From assembly GCF_020733635.1 (NCBI RefSeq), contig NZ_JAJFZL010000001.1:3596001-3660000 (forward strand): DNA of 64,000 nucleotides, written 5' to 3'. This document shows positions 9,889-20,643 of the stretch, in pieces. Made by a program: the position numbers and the translations under genes. The DNA comes from Nocardia spumae. GTDB taxonomy: Bacteria > Actinomycetota > Actinomycetes > Mycobacteriales > Mycobacteriaceae. The notes below the pieces were generated by a model. The model ran no database searches, was not told the origin of the DNA, and saw only the letters and a list, made by a program, of their open reading frames with translations. Every line of letters starts with the position of its first letter. Within the stretch, counting starts at the first letter, position 1.

Positions 9889-9925
9889 GACGATCGCGGT
9901 CGCTCCGGTCGAGCCCGCGATCGTC
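9889..9925 (+). terminator. hairpin after the BisC-like gene
   Basis: GACGATCGCGG (9889-9899) and CCGCGATCGTC (9915-9925) are perfect 11-bp inverted repeats, starting 6 nt after the stop codon. Confidence 0.5.
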
Positions 9926-10072
9926 CCCGGCACCTCAGCGCCGGTCCCTGTCCTCGGCGATGATCCGGCGGATCCGTTCCAGCGCAACGGGTGCCGGCTC
10001 GTGCGCGTCGAGATGATCCGAGCCGGCCGAGCCGCGCATCCCGATTTCGGATGACACCCCGGCGTCGCCTAC

Positions 10073-10096
10073 GACGGCGGCTCTACCGCCGCCGTC
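10073..10096 (-). terminator. hairpin over the stop codon of the NDH-2-like gene
   Basis: GACGGCGGC and GCCGCCGTC form a perfect 9-bp GC stem with a 6-nt loop, overlapping the stop at 10095-10097. There is no T-tract. Between this and the hairpin at 9889-9925 I see no convincing gene; a 34-codon reverse frame ending near 9935 has no supporting signal. Confidence 0.35.
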
Positions 10097-11357
10097 ACAG
10101 CTGCGGGTCCACATCGGTTTCGGGTGGTTGTTGAATGAGCGGAGCCGCCGCCGCGAGAATGGCCGCGCGGTCGCCGGTGCGGGGCGGGTAGATCCGCGCA
10201 CAGTTGATGGCCTGTTTGGTTTCCTTGGCTGCCGCACCGGTGGCCACCACGCGCCGATCCCAACCCTCGGTGTATACCGCGCCCGCGGCGCCCAGGTCGA
10301 GCACCGTCACGTACCACCCGATGCGCAACGGAATCATCGGTGCGCCGAACATCGAGGACACCACGTTGTGCCCGGCGATCCGCCCCATCGGCCGAGCATG
10401 CTGGCACGACATCACCGACGGCCGGTCCTGGTCGACCATGGCTCGCGCGACATCACCCGCTGCGAACACATCGGCTACACCTTCGACCCTGAGATATTCG
10501 TCGACCGGGATCCGGCCGAGCCGGTCGCGCTCGACCGGCAGCCGCAGCGTCAACGAGTTGGCTCGCATCCCGGCACACCACACCACCGTCGCCGCGGGAA
10601 TCAGTTCCCCCGACGCGAGTTCGACGCCTCGCGGGCTCACCGCGGCGATCTCGACCCCCGGCAATGTTTCGACGCCGAGTTCGCGCAGTGCGGCCTCGAT
10701 CACCGGCCGCGCGGAGTCGCCCATATCCGATCCGATGCGCGGGTTGTGGTCGGCGAGTATCACCCGGGGGGCGCCTTTCCCGCCGCTCTGCTCGATGATC
10801 GGGGCCAGGCGCGCCGGCATTTCGGTGGCCGCCTCGATACCGGTCAGACCGGCGCCCACGACGACAACGGTGTAGCGGCCCGTACCCGCGGGCTTTCCCG
10901 GAAGCGACGCGAGGTGGGCGTGTAGCCGGGCGGCGCCGTCGTAGGTGTCGATATCGAAGGCGAACTGGGCGAGCCCGGGAACCGCCGGCCGCACGAGCTC
11001 GCTGCCCAGCGCGAGCACCAGCCCGTCGTAAGGAATATGCTGCGGCCCGTCATCCCCGCGAACCCGCACCACCTGGGCGGCAGTGTCCACGGCCACCGCC
11101 TCGCCCTGGACGCGGGCCACGCCGACCGGTCGCAGAACGTCGTCCAGGGGCAGTCGCGCCGGGGTGAGGTCGGCTTCGTAGTTTCGTACCCGAATGTGGT
11201 GGAAAGCGCTGCGATCGACGAGCGTCACCCGCACCGGGCCGGTGCGGTTCCGGGGGAGTTCGTCGAGTTTCCGGGCGGCGCCGACCGCGCTCCAGAGGCC
11301 CGCGAATCCACCGCCGAGAACGACGATCTGCTTCGCGTGTCGCGCTCGCCGGTCCAC
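10095..11357 (-). CDS. NDH-2-like FAD/NAD(P)-dependent oxidoreductase
   Basis: 420 residues. Two Rossmann motifs, IVVLGGGFAGLW (residues 11-22, FAD) and VVVVGAGLTGIEAATEM (NADH), and the FAD-binding segment VADVFAAGDVARA place it with type II NADH dehydrogenases and related disulfide-reductase-fold flavoproteins. These pass electrons from NADH to quinone at the membrane surface. It lacks an obvious C-terminal amphipathic helix, so quinone use is uncertain. I chose GTG 11357 because TACGCT ends exactly 6 nt before it, a leaderless arrangement; an in-frame GTG at 11390 has no signal. Confidence 0.75.
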   Translation of the reverse strand: MDRRARHAKQIVVLGGGFAGLWSAVGAARKLDELPRNRTGPVRVTLVDRSAFHHIRVRNYEADLTPARLPLDDVLRPVGVARVQGEAVAVDTAAQVVRVRGDDGPQHIPYDGLVLALGSELVRPAVPGLAQFAFDIDTYDGAARLHAHLASLPGKPAGTGRYTVVVVGAGLTGIEAATEMPARLAPIIEQSGGKGAPRVILADHNPRIGSDMGDSARPVIEAALRELGVETLPGVEIAAVSPRGVELASGELIPAATVVWCAGMRANSLTLRLPVERDRLGRIPVDEYLRVEGVADVFAAGDVARAMVDQDRPSVMSCQHARPMGRIAGHNVVSSMFGAPMIPLRIGWYVTVLDLGAAGAVYTEGWDRRVVATGAAAKETKQAINCARIYPPRTGDRAAILAAAAPLIQQPPETDVDPQL

Positions 11358-11439
11358 ATCGCCAGCGTACAAGTCGCCCCCGACCTGCACCGCGGCACTC
11401 GTCGCGCGGATGCGCGAATGAGACGTCTCGACATTGACG

Positions 11440-14388
<2,949 letters not shown>

Positions 14389-14478
14389 GGCTCGCGTGCA
14401 AACACACCACCGGCCGAAGGTGATGAGATCGACCGGTATCGGGAATCGAACCGTCCTGCGATCGAATCGGGCGGCCGG

Positions 14479-15417
14479 CTACCACGATTCGAGCAGCGCG
14501 ACATCGCGCTGCTGCCGCTGCCATTGCGCGGTGAGGCGACCGAGCCGATGTGGGGCGGCGATGCCGCGCACGCCTGCGATCTTGTCGCCGCGGATCTCCA
14601 GAATCGCGACGCCCACGATCCGATCATCGATCGTGATGAGCATGGCCGGGCAGCCATTGACCACCGCGGCATGGATCGAGGGCATCCCACCGACGAGTCG
14701 GCGTTTGGCCGGAGTCGGTGTGAGCCCGGCGCGCACCACGCTCGCGATCTGATCGGGGGACGAGTACTCGATCAGCTTCTCGGCGAGCCCGCCGATGCCG
14801 TCGGAGACGCCGGTCGCGTCGTCGGTCAACAGTGCGATGAGGCGTTCGGTGCGGCCCGAGGTGGCGGCATCGACGAAGGCCTGAACGATTCGGCGCGCGG
14901 AGGTCGGGTCGATGTCGGTGTTGTTGGCGGCGACGGCGATGCGACGCCGAGCTCGGTGGATGTGTTGCTGACTCGAAGACTCGGAGATGCCGAGGATCTC
15001 GGCGATTTCGGCGTGGCTGTACGAAAAGGCTTCGCGTAGTACGTAAGCGGCACGTTCGACCGGGGACAGATTCTCCATCAGAGTCAGCACGGCCAGGGTC
15101 ACCGACTCGCGCTGCTCGACCGTGTCGGCAGGACCCAGCATCGGGTCGCCGTCGAGCAGCGGTTCGGGCATCCACGCTCCGACTGCGCGTTCACGCCGCA
15201 CCTTCGCCGAACGGAGTCGGTCCAAGGACAGGTTGGTGACGATCTTGGTCAGCCAGGCCTCGGGCACCTCGATGCGCTCCCGGTCGGCTGCCTGCCATCG
15301 CAGGAACGCGTCCTGCACCGCGTCTTCGGCGTCGGCGGCCGAGCCGAGCAGCCGGTAGGCGATCGCGGCCAGCCGAGCCCGGCTGGCCTCGAAACGTGCC
15401 ACGGTGACACTGTCCAT
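14479..15417 (-). CDS. ECF41/SigJ-type sigma factor with SnoaL-like C-terminal domain
   Basis: 312 residues. Region 2 (RLAAIAYRLLGSAADAEDAVQDAFLRW) lies near residues 12-40 and region 4 (LSPVERAAYVLREAFSYSHAEIAEIL) near 115-140, ending in the helix ESSSQQHIHRARRRI. The linker carries WMPEP, close to the ECF41 WLPEP motif. The last 120 residues form an NTF2/SnoaL-like domain, which in ECF41 acts as a built-in regulator in place of a separate anti-sigma factor. ATG 15417 is chosen over longer frames that would run into the upstream gene. The start lies 10 nt after the stop of the flavoprotein gene, so the two form an operon, the usual ECF41 arrangement. Confidence 0.87.
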   Translation of the reverse strand: MDSVTVARFEASRARLAAIAYRLLGSAADAEDAVQDAFLRWQAADRERIEVPEAWLTKIVTNLSLDRLRSAKVRRERAVGAWMPEPLLDGDPMLGPADTVEQRESVTLAVLTLMENLSPVERAAYVLREAFSYSHAEIAEILGISESSSQQHIHRARRRIAVAANNTDIDPTSARRIVQAFVDAATSGRTERLIALLTDDATGVSDGIGGLAEKLIEYSSPDQIASVVRAGLTPTPAKRRLVGGMPSIHAAVVNGCPAMLITIDDRIVGVAILEIRGDKIAGVRGIAAPHRLGRLTAQWQRQQRDVALLESW

Positions 15418-15427
15418 GAGCGCCACG

Positions 15428-16618
15428 CTATGCGGTGGCCGCATGCAGCAAGTGTTCCGGGGTGGTGGCCGAACGGTATCTGCGGCCCGGTAGTCCGAAA
15501 GTCGGATGGCTGGTGCTCCAACCGCTGGCCGCGATGATCGCCGCCTTGACACGCGCCGCCGGCCGGCCCACCAGCGCGCCGGATTTCGATCGCGCGTCTT
15601 CGTCGACCAGTTGGAAGATACCGTCGTTGCGGCCGAGACTGATGTGGTTGCCGAAGTAGGTCAGGGCGGTCGACTTGATCTTGCGCCCGGTCAGGTCCCC
15701 GATGATCGCGGCCGTCGCCTGCATGCCGGTGTATCCGGCCGACGCGCACGACATCGGCAGCGGCAGGCCGTTGTCACCGATCACGAAGGCGCTGTCTCCG
15801 GCCACATAGACCTGCGGGTGCGAGACCGAACGCATCTGGCGATCGACCGTGATCTGGCCGTTGGTTTCCACCGTGAGGCCGCTGGCCGCCGCGATCGGGG
15901 GAACGGCGAAGCCCGCGGCCCACACGGTCACGCCGGAAGGGAGAGCCGTGCCGTCGGTGGTCACGGCCGCCGTGGCCTCGACGCGCTCGACGCGGGTGTA
16001 CTCGTGCAGCTCGATACCGAACCGGTCGAAGGCTCGCAACAAGTGACGGCGAGCTTTCTGGCCCAGCCAGCCGCCCAGCTCGCCGCTGGTGGCGAGGCTG
16101 ATCGGAATTCCCGGTTGAGCTTCGGCAATCTCGGTAACAGTCTCGATCGCGGTCAGGTTGCCACCGACGACCAGCACCTTTTCGTTCGCGCCCCGCGTGT
16201 TCAGGCGGGCGCGCAAGCGTGCCACCGAAGGCCGGTCGGCCACATGGAACGCGTGCTCGCCGACGCCCGGAACGCCGTGGTCGGCGATGGTGCTGCCGAG
16301 CGCATAGAGCAGGGTGTCGTACCCGAGCCGATCGAACCCCTCCCCGGCGGCGACCGTGACGGTCCGGTGCTCTGGATCGACCTCGGTCACCCGGGCCACT
16401 CGCAGGCGAATCCCGGTGCCCGCGAACACCTCCGCCAGCGGCCGGTGCGGGAGCTCGTGCCCGACGGCCAGTTGATGCAAGCGCAGCCGCTCGACGAAAT
16501 CGGGTTCGGCATTGATGACGGTGATCTCGAAGTCGCCGGAGTGGAGTTTGCGGGCAAGGCAACCAGCGGTGAATGCTCCTGCGTATCCGGCCCCTAGGAC
16601 GACGATGCGATGCTTCAT
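15428..16618 (-). CDS. FAD/NAD(P)-dependent oxidoreductase, ECF41 partner
   Basis: 396 residues, NDH-2-like. FAD motif HRIVVLGAGYAGAFTAGCLA at residues 3-22, NAD motif KVLVVGGNLTAIETVTEIAE, and the second FAD segment PQVYVAGDSAF are visible. The NAD motif reads GGNLTA, with Asn in place of the third Gly-equivalent, as seen in several such flavoproteins. AGGAG lies before ATG 16618. ECF41 sigma factors are typically encoded with an oxidoreductase, carboxymuconolactone decarboxylase or epimerase, which is taken to be their target. The physiological substrate is unknown. Confidence 0.8.
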   Translation of the reverse strand: MKHRIVVLGAGYAGAFTAGCLARKLHSGDFEITVINAEPDFVERLRLHQLAVGHELPHRPLAEVFAGTGIRLRVARVTEVDPEHRTVTVAAGEGFDRLGYDTLLYALGSTIADHGVPGVGEHAFHVADRPSVARLRARLNTRGANEKVLVVGGNLTAIETVTEIAEAQPGIPISLATSGELGGWLGQKARRHLLRAFDRFGIELHEYTRVERVEATAAVTTDGTALPSGVTVWAAGFAVPPIAAASGLTVETNGQITVDRQMRSVSHPQVYVAGDSAFVIGDNGLPLPMSCASAGYTGMQATAAIIGDLTGRKIKSTALTYFGNHISLGRNDGIFQLVDEDARSKSGALVGRPAARVKAAIIAASGWSTSHPTFGLPGRRYRSATTPEHLLHAATA

Positions 16619-16650
16619 GGTTCGCTCCTGTCTGGCTCGTGTGCTCCTTG

Positions 16651-16677
16651 AACGAGACAGCCCCCACATCCCTGACA
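16651..16677 (-). promoter_or_regulatory. putative ECF41-dependent promoter
   Basis: Read on the minus strand, TGTCAGG, 16 nt, then CGTT lies 33 nt before the flavoprotein ATG. The published ECF41 promoter motif is TGTCACA, 16 nt, CGTC, so spacing is exact and 8 of 11 bases match. This suggests the operon is driven by its own sigma factor. Confidence 0.55.
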
Positions 16678-17127
16678 GCACCAGCCGGTGATGTGGGTCA
16701 CTCCGCAGTTCGCTCTGCCGCCGGGAAATCGTCCGAGCCCCCGGCAACCACGGAGGACGCCCCAAGGCCATCGACGAAGGCACGCCGACATTCCTGGGCC
16801 CGGAATCATCAGCCGAGACGCTCAGCGCGACTTTCCGCGTTACTGAACCGCATGTGCCGGCACCCCGGTGCGCTCACGCACCTCGATCGACCGGCTCGTC
16901 GCCCGCGGCGCAATTCCCTGCGGAAGAGAACACGGTCGCGGAAGCTGTACGAAACCTCGGCTCGCGCAGAGGAACTGCTCGGCTCGACATCGAAGAGCTC
17001 AACCGGCCAGAGCGGACCGCCGCAGGCTACGCAACGACCAGCACGCGCGGCGAAGGTCTGATCCCGAGGTGGTCGGTCCAGGCCTCGAAAGCCGGCATCG
17101 TGTACCAGCCGACCCTGTAGTGCGATG
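16678..17127. other. no confident gene
   Basis: About 450 nt between the ECF41-type promoter and the XRE gene stop. Short forward frames (for example 16854-17120) have no ribosome binding site and no recognisable domain. The tail of the latter reads like ordinary protein, so a decayed gene is possible. Confidence 0.4.
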
Positions 17128-17646
17128 TCATCGTGGATAGCGGACGACTAGCAAGGCTTCCACATCCTCGTCGAGCGCTTGATACAGATGAGGGACATCG
17201 GCGATCCAGCTCCCGTGCGTGCCCGGGCCGATCGAGACCGGGGACGCCACGGCGCCGACGCGTGCTGTACCGGCGAAAACAATGATGTGCTCGGTCGTGC
17301 CCGGCGTGTGGGCAGACGATTCCTGTCGCTGTCCGGCGCGGATCCGGATTCGATACGTCTCGGTGACGGCCAGGGGGGTCTCGAAGCGTTCGGTGAGTAT
17401 CGCGTCCACCGCGCCACCGGAGATCCTCATCCCCGCCCCGACGGAATGGAAGGCGGTGCTGAGCGGTACCCCCAGCGCTGTGGTCAGAGCGTAGAGCGTT
17501 TCCAGCGTCGGATTACGCTGTCCGCTTTCCAATTCCGACAGACTCCCCTTGCCGACCCTGGATCTGCGCGCGAGTTCCGACAACGAGAACCCCTGCGCCT
17601 CGCGCAACTGCCGCACACGCGCACCGACGCTCGCAGCCAGATCCAT
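17128..17646 (-). CDS. XRE-family regulator with C-terminal cupin domain
   Basis: 172 residues. A helix-turn-helix of the Cro/C1 type spans about residues 5-60 (VRQLREAQGFSLSELARRSRVGKGSLSELESGQRNPTLE, quoted in part: LSELARRSRVGKGSLSELES). The rest is a small cupin barrel ending HLYQALDEDVEALLVVRYPR, which probably senses a small ligand. GAGGGGAG precedes ATG 17646. It is divergent from the YbaK-like gene, with a perfect 18-bp palindrome midway between the two starts, and a near copy precedes the SDR gene 0.8 kb away. Autorepression and control of both neighbours is the obvious reading. The ligand is unknown. Confidence 0.85.
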   Translation of the reverse strand: MDLAASVGARVRQLREAQGFSLSELARRSRVGKGSLSELESGQRNPTLETLYALTTALGVPLSTAFHSVGAGMRISGGAVDAILTERFETPLAVTETYRIRIRAGQRQESSAHTPGTTEHIIVFAGTARVGAVASPVSIGPGTHGSWIADVPHLYQALDEDVEALLVVRYPR

Positions 17647-17688
17647 AGTTCTCCCCTCGGCTGTTGATCCGGAACTTCCACAGTCTAT

Positions 17689-17706
17689 TGTTCTGTATAC
17701 AGAACA
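17689..17706. promoter_or_regulatory. 18-bp perfect palindromic operator, copy 1
   Basis: TGTTCTGTATACAGAACA, about 50 nt from both divergent start codons (XRE at 17646, YbaK-like at 17742). A second copy with two mismatches lies at 18472-18489. Confidence 0.7.
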
Positions 17707-17741
17707 CTTCGGTAGGCAGTCGGATCGTGAGGTGGAATCGA

Positions 17742-18230
17742 GTGGCAACCGATGAAGGCACTCTGCCCGCTCGCAGTGAGGCCGTGGCTCGAGCCCTGGC
17801 TCAGGCCGGAATCCACGGCCGCGTCCGCGAATTGACCCGCTCGGCGAGGACCGCCGCCGACGCCGCCGCGGCACTGAGCTGCGATGTCGGCGCGATCGCC
17901 AACAGCCTGGTGTTCCTCGCCGCCGGCGAGCCCGTCCTGGTCCTGACCAGCGGCCGGCACCGAGTGGACACCACCGCCCTCGCGGCGCGATGGGGCCGCG
18001 GCGAACTCCAGCGCGCCACCCCTGAACAAGTACGCCAGGTCACCGGCCAGGCAATCGGCGGCGTAGCTCCGGTCGGACATCCGCGGGCCCTGCCCACTGT
18101 GGTCGACGCCGCGCTGACCGAATACTCCCAGCTCTGGGCTGCCGCCGGAACACCGCACACGGTGTTTCACACCACTGCCGAGGAACTGCTCCGCCTTACC
18201 GGCGGGCTGCTCCTTCCGGTCAGGCCATAA
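17742..18230 (+). CDS. YbaK/ProX-type aminoacyl-tRNA deacylase-like protein
   Basis: 162 residues, the size of free-standing YbaK-family editing domains that hydrolyse mischarged Cys- or Ala-tRNA. The family motifs are ALSCDVGAIANSLVF (residues about 43-57), LVLTSGRHRVD, the segment ending VTGQAIGGVAPVGHP and LWAAAGTPHTVF. The lysine normally found in the first motif (IAKTLVF or IVKSLVF) is Asn here, so editing activity is not assured. GTG 17742 has GAGGTGG upstream. It is transcribed away from the XRE gene over the palindrome and is probably under its control. Confidence 0.78.
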   Translation: MATDEGTLPARSEAVARALAQAGIHGRVRELTRSARTAADAAAALSCDVGAIANSLVFLAAGEPVLVLTSGRHRVDTTALAARWGRGELQRATPEQVRQVTGQAIGGVAPVGHPRALPTVVDAALTEYSQLWAAAGTPHTVFHTTAEELLRLTGGLLLPVRP

Positions 18231-18471
18231 CCGCGAACGACTTCCGCTGCCGATCGACGTCGACGGCACCACCGGCGCATCGACCTACCGGACAGGGTCG
18301 GTCCTGTGAATGCAGGCATGCTGGGGCGTCGAGGCTCGTCGAGTGGTTGCTGTCGGCGGCGGAGTCGAGTCGTTCGCGGAGTCTGGCTGTGGGACAGCCG
18401 CTCTCGCCGCGAGCCTTATGGATAACCGGTTGATCCGAGGCCGAAACGGCGCTAATCTGCCGCTGCAAGAG

Positions 18472-18489
18472 TGTTCTGTATACGGAACG
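18472..18489. promoter_or_regulatory. 18-bp operator, copy 2, before the SDR gene
   Basis: TGTTCTGTATACGGAACG matches the palindrome at 17689-17706 at 16 of 18 positions and ends 32 nt before the SDR ATG. This ties the SDR to the XRE regulator. Confidence 0.62.
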
Positions 18490-18521
18490 ACTCATGGGAT
18501 GAGTATCGAAGGGAGGCGATG

Positions 18522-19331
18522 ATGAACCGGAAATTTCCATCACTCGAGGCTATGGCCGAGCTGTCAGTCGGATCCGAGACGGACTTGACCGGGCAGGTGG
18601 CATTGGTCACCGGCGGTTCGTCCGGACTGGGTCGCGCCATCGCGCTGGGGCTGGCGGCCGCCGGATCAGCGGTGATCGTCGCCGGGCGACGGCTGGAGGC
18701 AAGCGAACGAACCGCGGCCGAGATCGCCTCTCGCACCGGCAAGGTCGCCGAGGGAGTGTCGTGTGATGTGACCAACGAGGATTCCGTTCACCACCTGATC
18801 CAGGCCATACTCGACAGCTACGGGCGCCTGGACGTGCTTGTCACCAGCGCCGGAATCCAGGCCCGCGGTAGCCTCGACACGCTCGACGCCGGCACGTTGC
18901 GCGACTGTCTCGACGTCAACGTCGTCGGCACATTCCTGGCCTGCCAGGCGGCCCTGGCGCCGATGCGGCAAGCCGGATACGGTCGCATCGTTACTCTCGC
19001 CAGCGCTCTGGGTCTGGTGGGCGCCGCCGGCCGCGCGGGCTACGCGGCGAGCAAAGGCGCGGTGGTCCAACTCACTCGCAGCCTCGGCGCTGAACTGGCG
19101 GGCACCGGTATCTGCGTCAACGCGCTGGCGCCCGGCCCGTTCCGCACAGCGTTGAACGACGACATCGATGACGATCCCTACGTCCGGGACTTCCTCGACC
19201 ACCAAGTTCCGATGCGCAGGTGGGCCGATCCGGAGGAACTCGTCGGTGCGGCAGTCTTGCTCGCAAGTCCGGCAGCCTCCTACCTCACCGGCGCTGTACT
19301 GCCGGTCGACGGCGGATGGACCGCACACTGA
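18522..19331 (+). CDS. short-chain dehydrogenase/reductase (SDR), FabG-like
   Basis: 269 residues, a classical [13 protein letters not shown] (residues 30-39) binds NAD(P)H; the catalytic set is Ser151, Tyr164 and Lys168 in YAASK; the NAG-like motif reads [18 protein letters not shown] and [13 protein letters not shown] at the end are typical. Of two adjacent ATGs at 18519 and 18522 the second has better spacing to GGGAGG. The substrate is unknown. The operator upstream indicates regulation by the XRE-cupin protein; the broken FAD monooxygenase downstream may once have been its pathway partner. Confidence 0.85.
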   Translation: MNRKFPSLEAMAELSVGSETDLTGQVALVTGGSSGLGRAIALGLAAAGSAVIVAGRRLEASERTAAEIASRTGKVAEGVSCDVTNEDSVHHLIQAILDSYGRLDVLVTSAGIQARGSLDTLDAGTLRDCLDVNVVGTFLACQAALAPMRQAGYGRIVTLASALGLVGAAGRAGYAASKGAVVQLTRSLGAELAGTGICVNALAPGPFRTALNDDIDDDPYVRDFLDHQVPMRRWADPEELVGAAVLLASPAASYLTGAVLPVDGGWTAH

Positions 19332-19439
19332 CGTCTCACCCAGTAATGAAGCGCCACGTGATGCCGCCGCACAAGACGAGATAGGGAGATCGACCGTGTT
19401 CGTCAGCCGACCTTCGCGTTCGAGGCCGGGGGGAACGGC

Positions 19440-19800
19440 CGCCGCACAACGTGATCCAGGGTTCACGCTCTGGCCCATCGCGCAGGGATCCGTGTATCGG
19501 CGGGTGTTAGGCGCGGTGTCGAGGTGAGCGGCTTCGCCGCCGCCGGCATAGGCGTCACCGTGGACTGCGGTAATCGTATTGTGCGCACCAGTTGGCTGGT
19601 CGGCTGCGACGGAGGCCGCGGCCTGGTTCGCACACTCGCCGAATTCGATTTCACCACTGGCATCTATACCTTCGGCCCCGTGCCGGGCCGCTTCCTCACC
19701 GTCGAGCTCGATGGACCCCGCCGACCGAACCACCCCCGTCACCGCCGAGGAACTGGAAGCCGGCCTGCGCCGTGTCGCCGGCGCACATGTTCACATCAAC
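19440..19800 (+). pseudogene. remnant of a Rox-like FAD-dependent monooxygenase
   Basis: Around 19510-19700 one frame reads GVEVSGFAAAGIGVTVD and then [20 protein letters not shown], which aligns with the middle of class A flavoprotein hydroxylases such as the intact Rox at 12949. From 19711 the homology continues in a different frame as DPADRTTPVTAEELEAGLRR followed by VAGAHVHI. The N-terminal FAD motif and the whole C-terminal half, including GDAAH, are missing. It is therefore truncated at both ends and frameshifted. The boundaries are approximate. Confidence 0.7.
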
Positions 19801-20563
19801 CGAAGGTTCGCGCGGTGGCGAGGGTGGCGAGGCGGTCGTCGCTTCCGCTGTCGCGCAACTCGATTCGTCCGACCCCGCCACGCAGCGCAGCCGTCGCGGT
19901 GACCGGGCCGACCCGGGCCGGTTGCAGATAACGCAGACCGAGGAAGCTCAGGGTGTCGCCGGGCGCCAGTGACAGCACCGCCTCCTCGGCGGCGACGGCG
20001 AGGAGGCCACCGTTCACCGTGCCCGCGGCATTGAGCACCTCGTCGGTGCGCGGTAGCACCGCCACACCCGGCCGGACGCGTTCACAGGGAACGCGTTCGG
20101 CCAGGGGAGTGGCCAGGCGCCGGCGCCCGGCCGGCATATCGATGCTCAGTGCGCGGGGCAGCTGCAGCCCGGGATCGGGGGCCACCATGAACGAGGCGCC
20201 GGCCAGGGCCAGCGGTTCGTCGTCGACGGCGAATTCGATCTCCGCCACGAAAACCGACCGGCCCACCTTGATGGTCCGCCCGATCGCCTCGACGCGGCCG
20301 GCCGCGGGGGCGGGGCGGTACAGGGTGACGTCGAGTTCGAGCGTGACCGGCACCCGCGGATGCATCACCAGCGATGCCAGCAGCCCGGCGACGGTGTCGG
20401 CCCAGGTCGCGAGAATCGACGTGCGCAGATGCTCGGTTCCTGGAACGTGCAACTCGGGCACGATGGTGGCCGAGCCGTGCAGTTCGTCGCCGACACGCCG
20501 GGTGGCGAAGCCGACTTCGAGCAGCACATGGCGGCGCGGGGACGGTCTGCTTTCGACGCTCAC
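19796..20563 (-). CDS. double-hotdog thioesterase-like protein
   Basis: 255 residues in two similar halves. Each half has a hotdog pattern (first: LRTSILATWADTVAGLLASL and VTLELDVTLYRPAP; second: VLNAAGTVNGGLLAVAAEEA and LSFLGLRYLQPARVGP). This is the PaaI/4HBT type of acyl-CoA thioesterase fold. GGAGGAG lies before GTG 20563. It follows the crotonase-like gene on the same strand after 70 nt, so both may act on a CoA thioester. No substrate can be named. Confidence 0.7.
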   Translation of the reverse strand: MSVESRPSPRRHVLLEVGFATRRVGDELHGSATIVPELHVPGTEHLRTSILATWADTVAGLLASLVMHPRVPVTLELDVTLYRPAPAAGRVEAIGRTIKVGRSVFVAEIEFAVDDEPLALAGASFMVAPDPGLQLPRALSIDMPAGRRRLATPLAERVPCERVRPGVAVLPRTDEVLNAAGTVNGGLLAVAAEEAVLSLAPGDTLSFLGLRYLQPARVGPVTATAALRGGVGRIELRDSGSDDRLATLATARTFG

Positions 20564-20626
20564 GGCATCTCCTCCCGATCGGCGTGCCGCCCTGAACCGA
20601 GGCATGCATATTGGATTCTACTTCAC

Positions 20627-20643
20627 GGAGAATTCAATTCTCC
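20627..20643. promoter_or_regulatory. 17-bp palindrome between crotonase and hotdog genes
   Basis: GGAGAATTCAATTCTCC, two perfect 8-bp arms around one base, overlapping the crotonase stop codon and lying 64 nt before the hotdog gene start. It is AT-rich for this genome and could be an operator or a weak terminator. Confidence 0.35.

Noticed and set aside
16854..17120. Forward 88-codon frame before the XRE gene
   Set aside because: The tail looks somewhat protein-like, but there is no start signal and no recognisable family.
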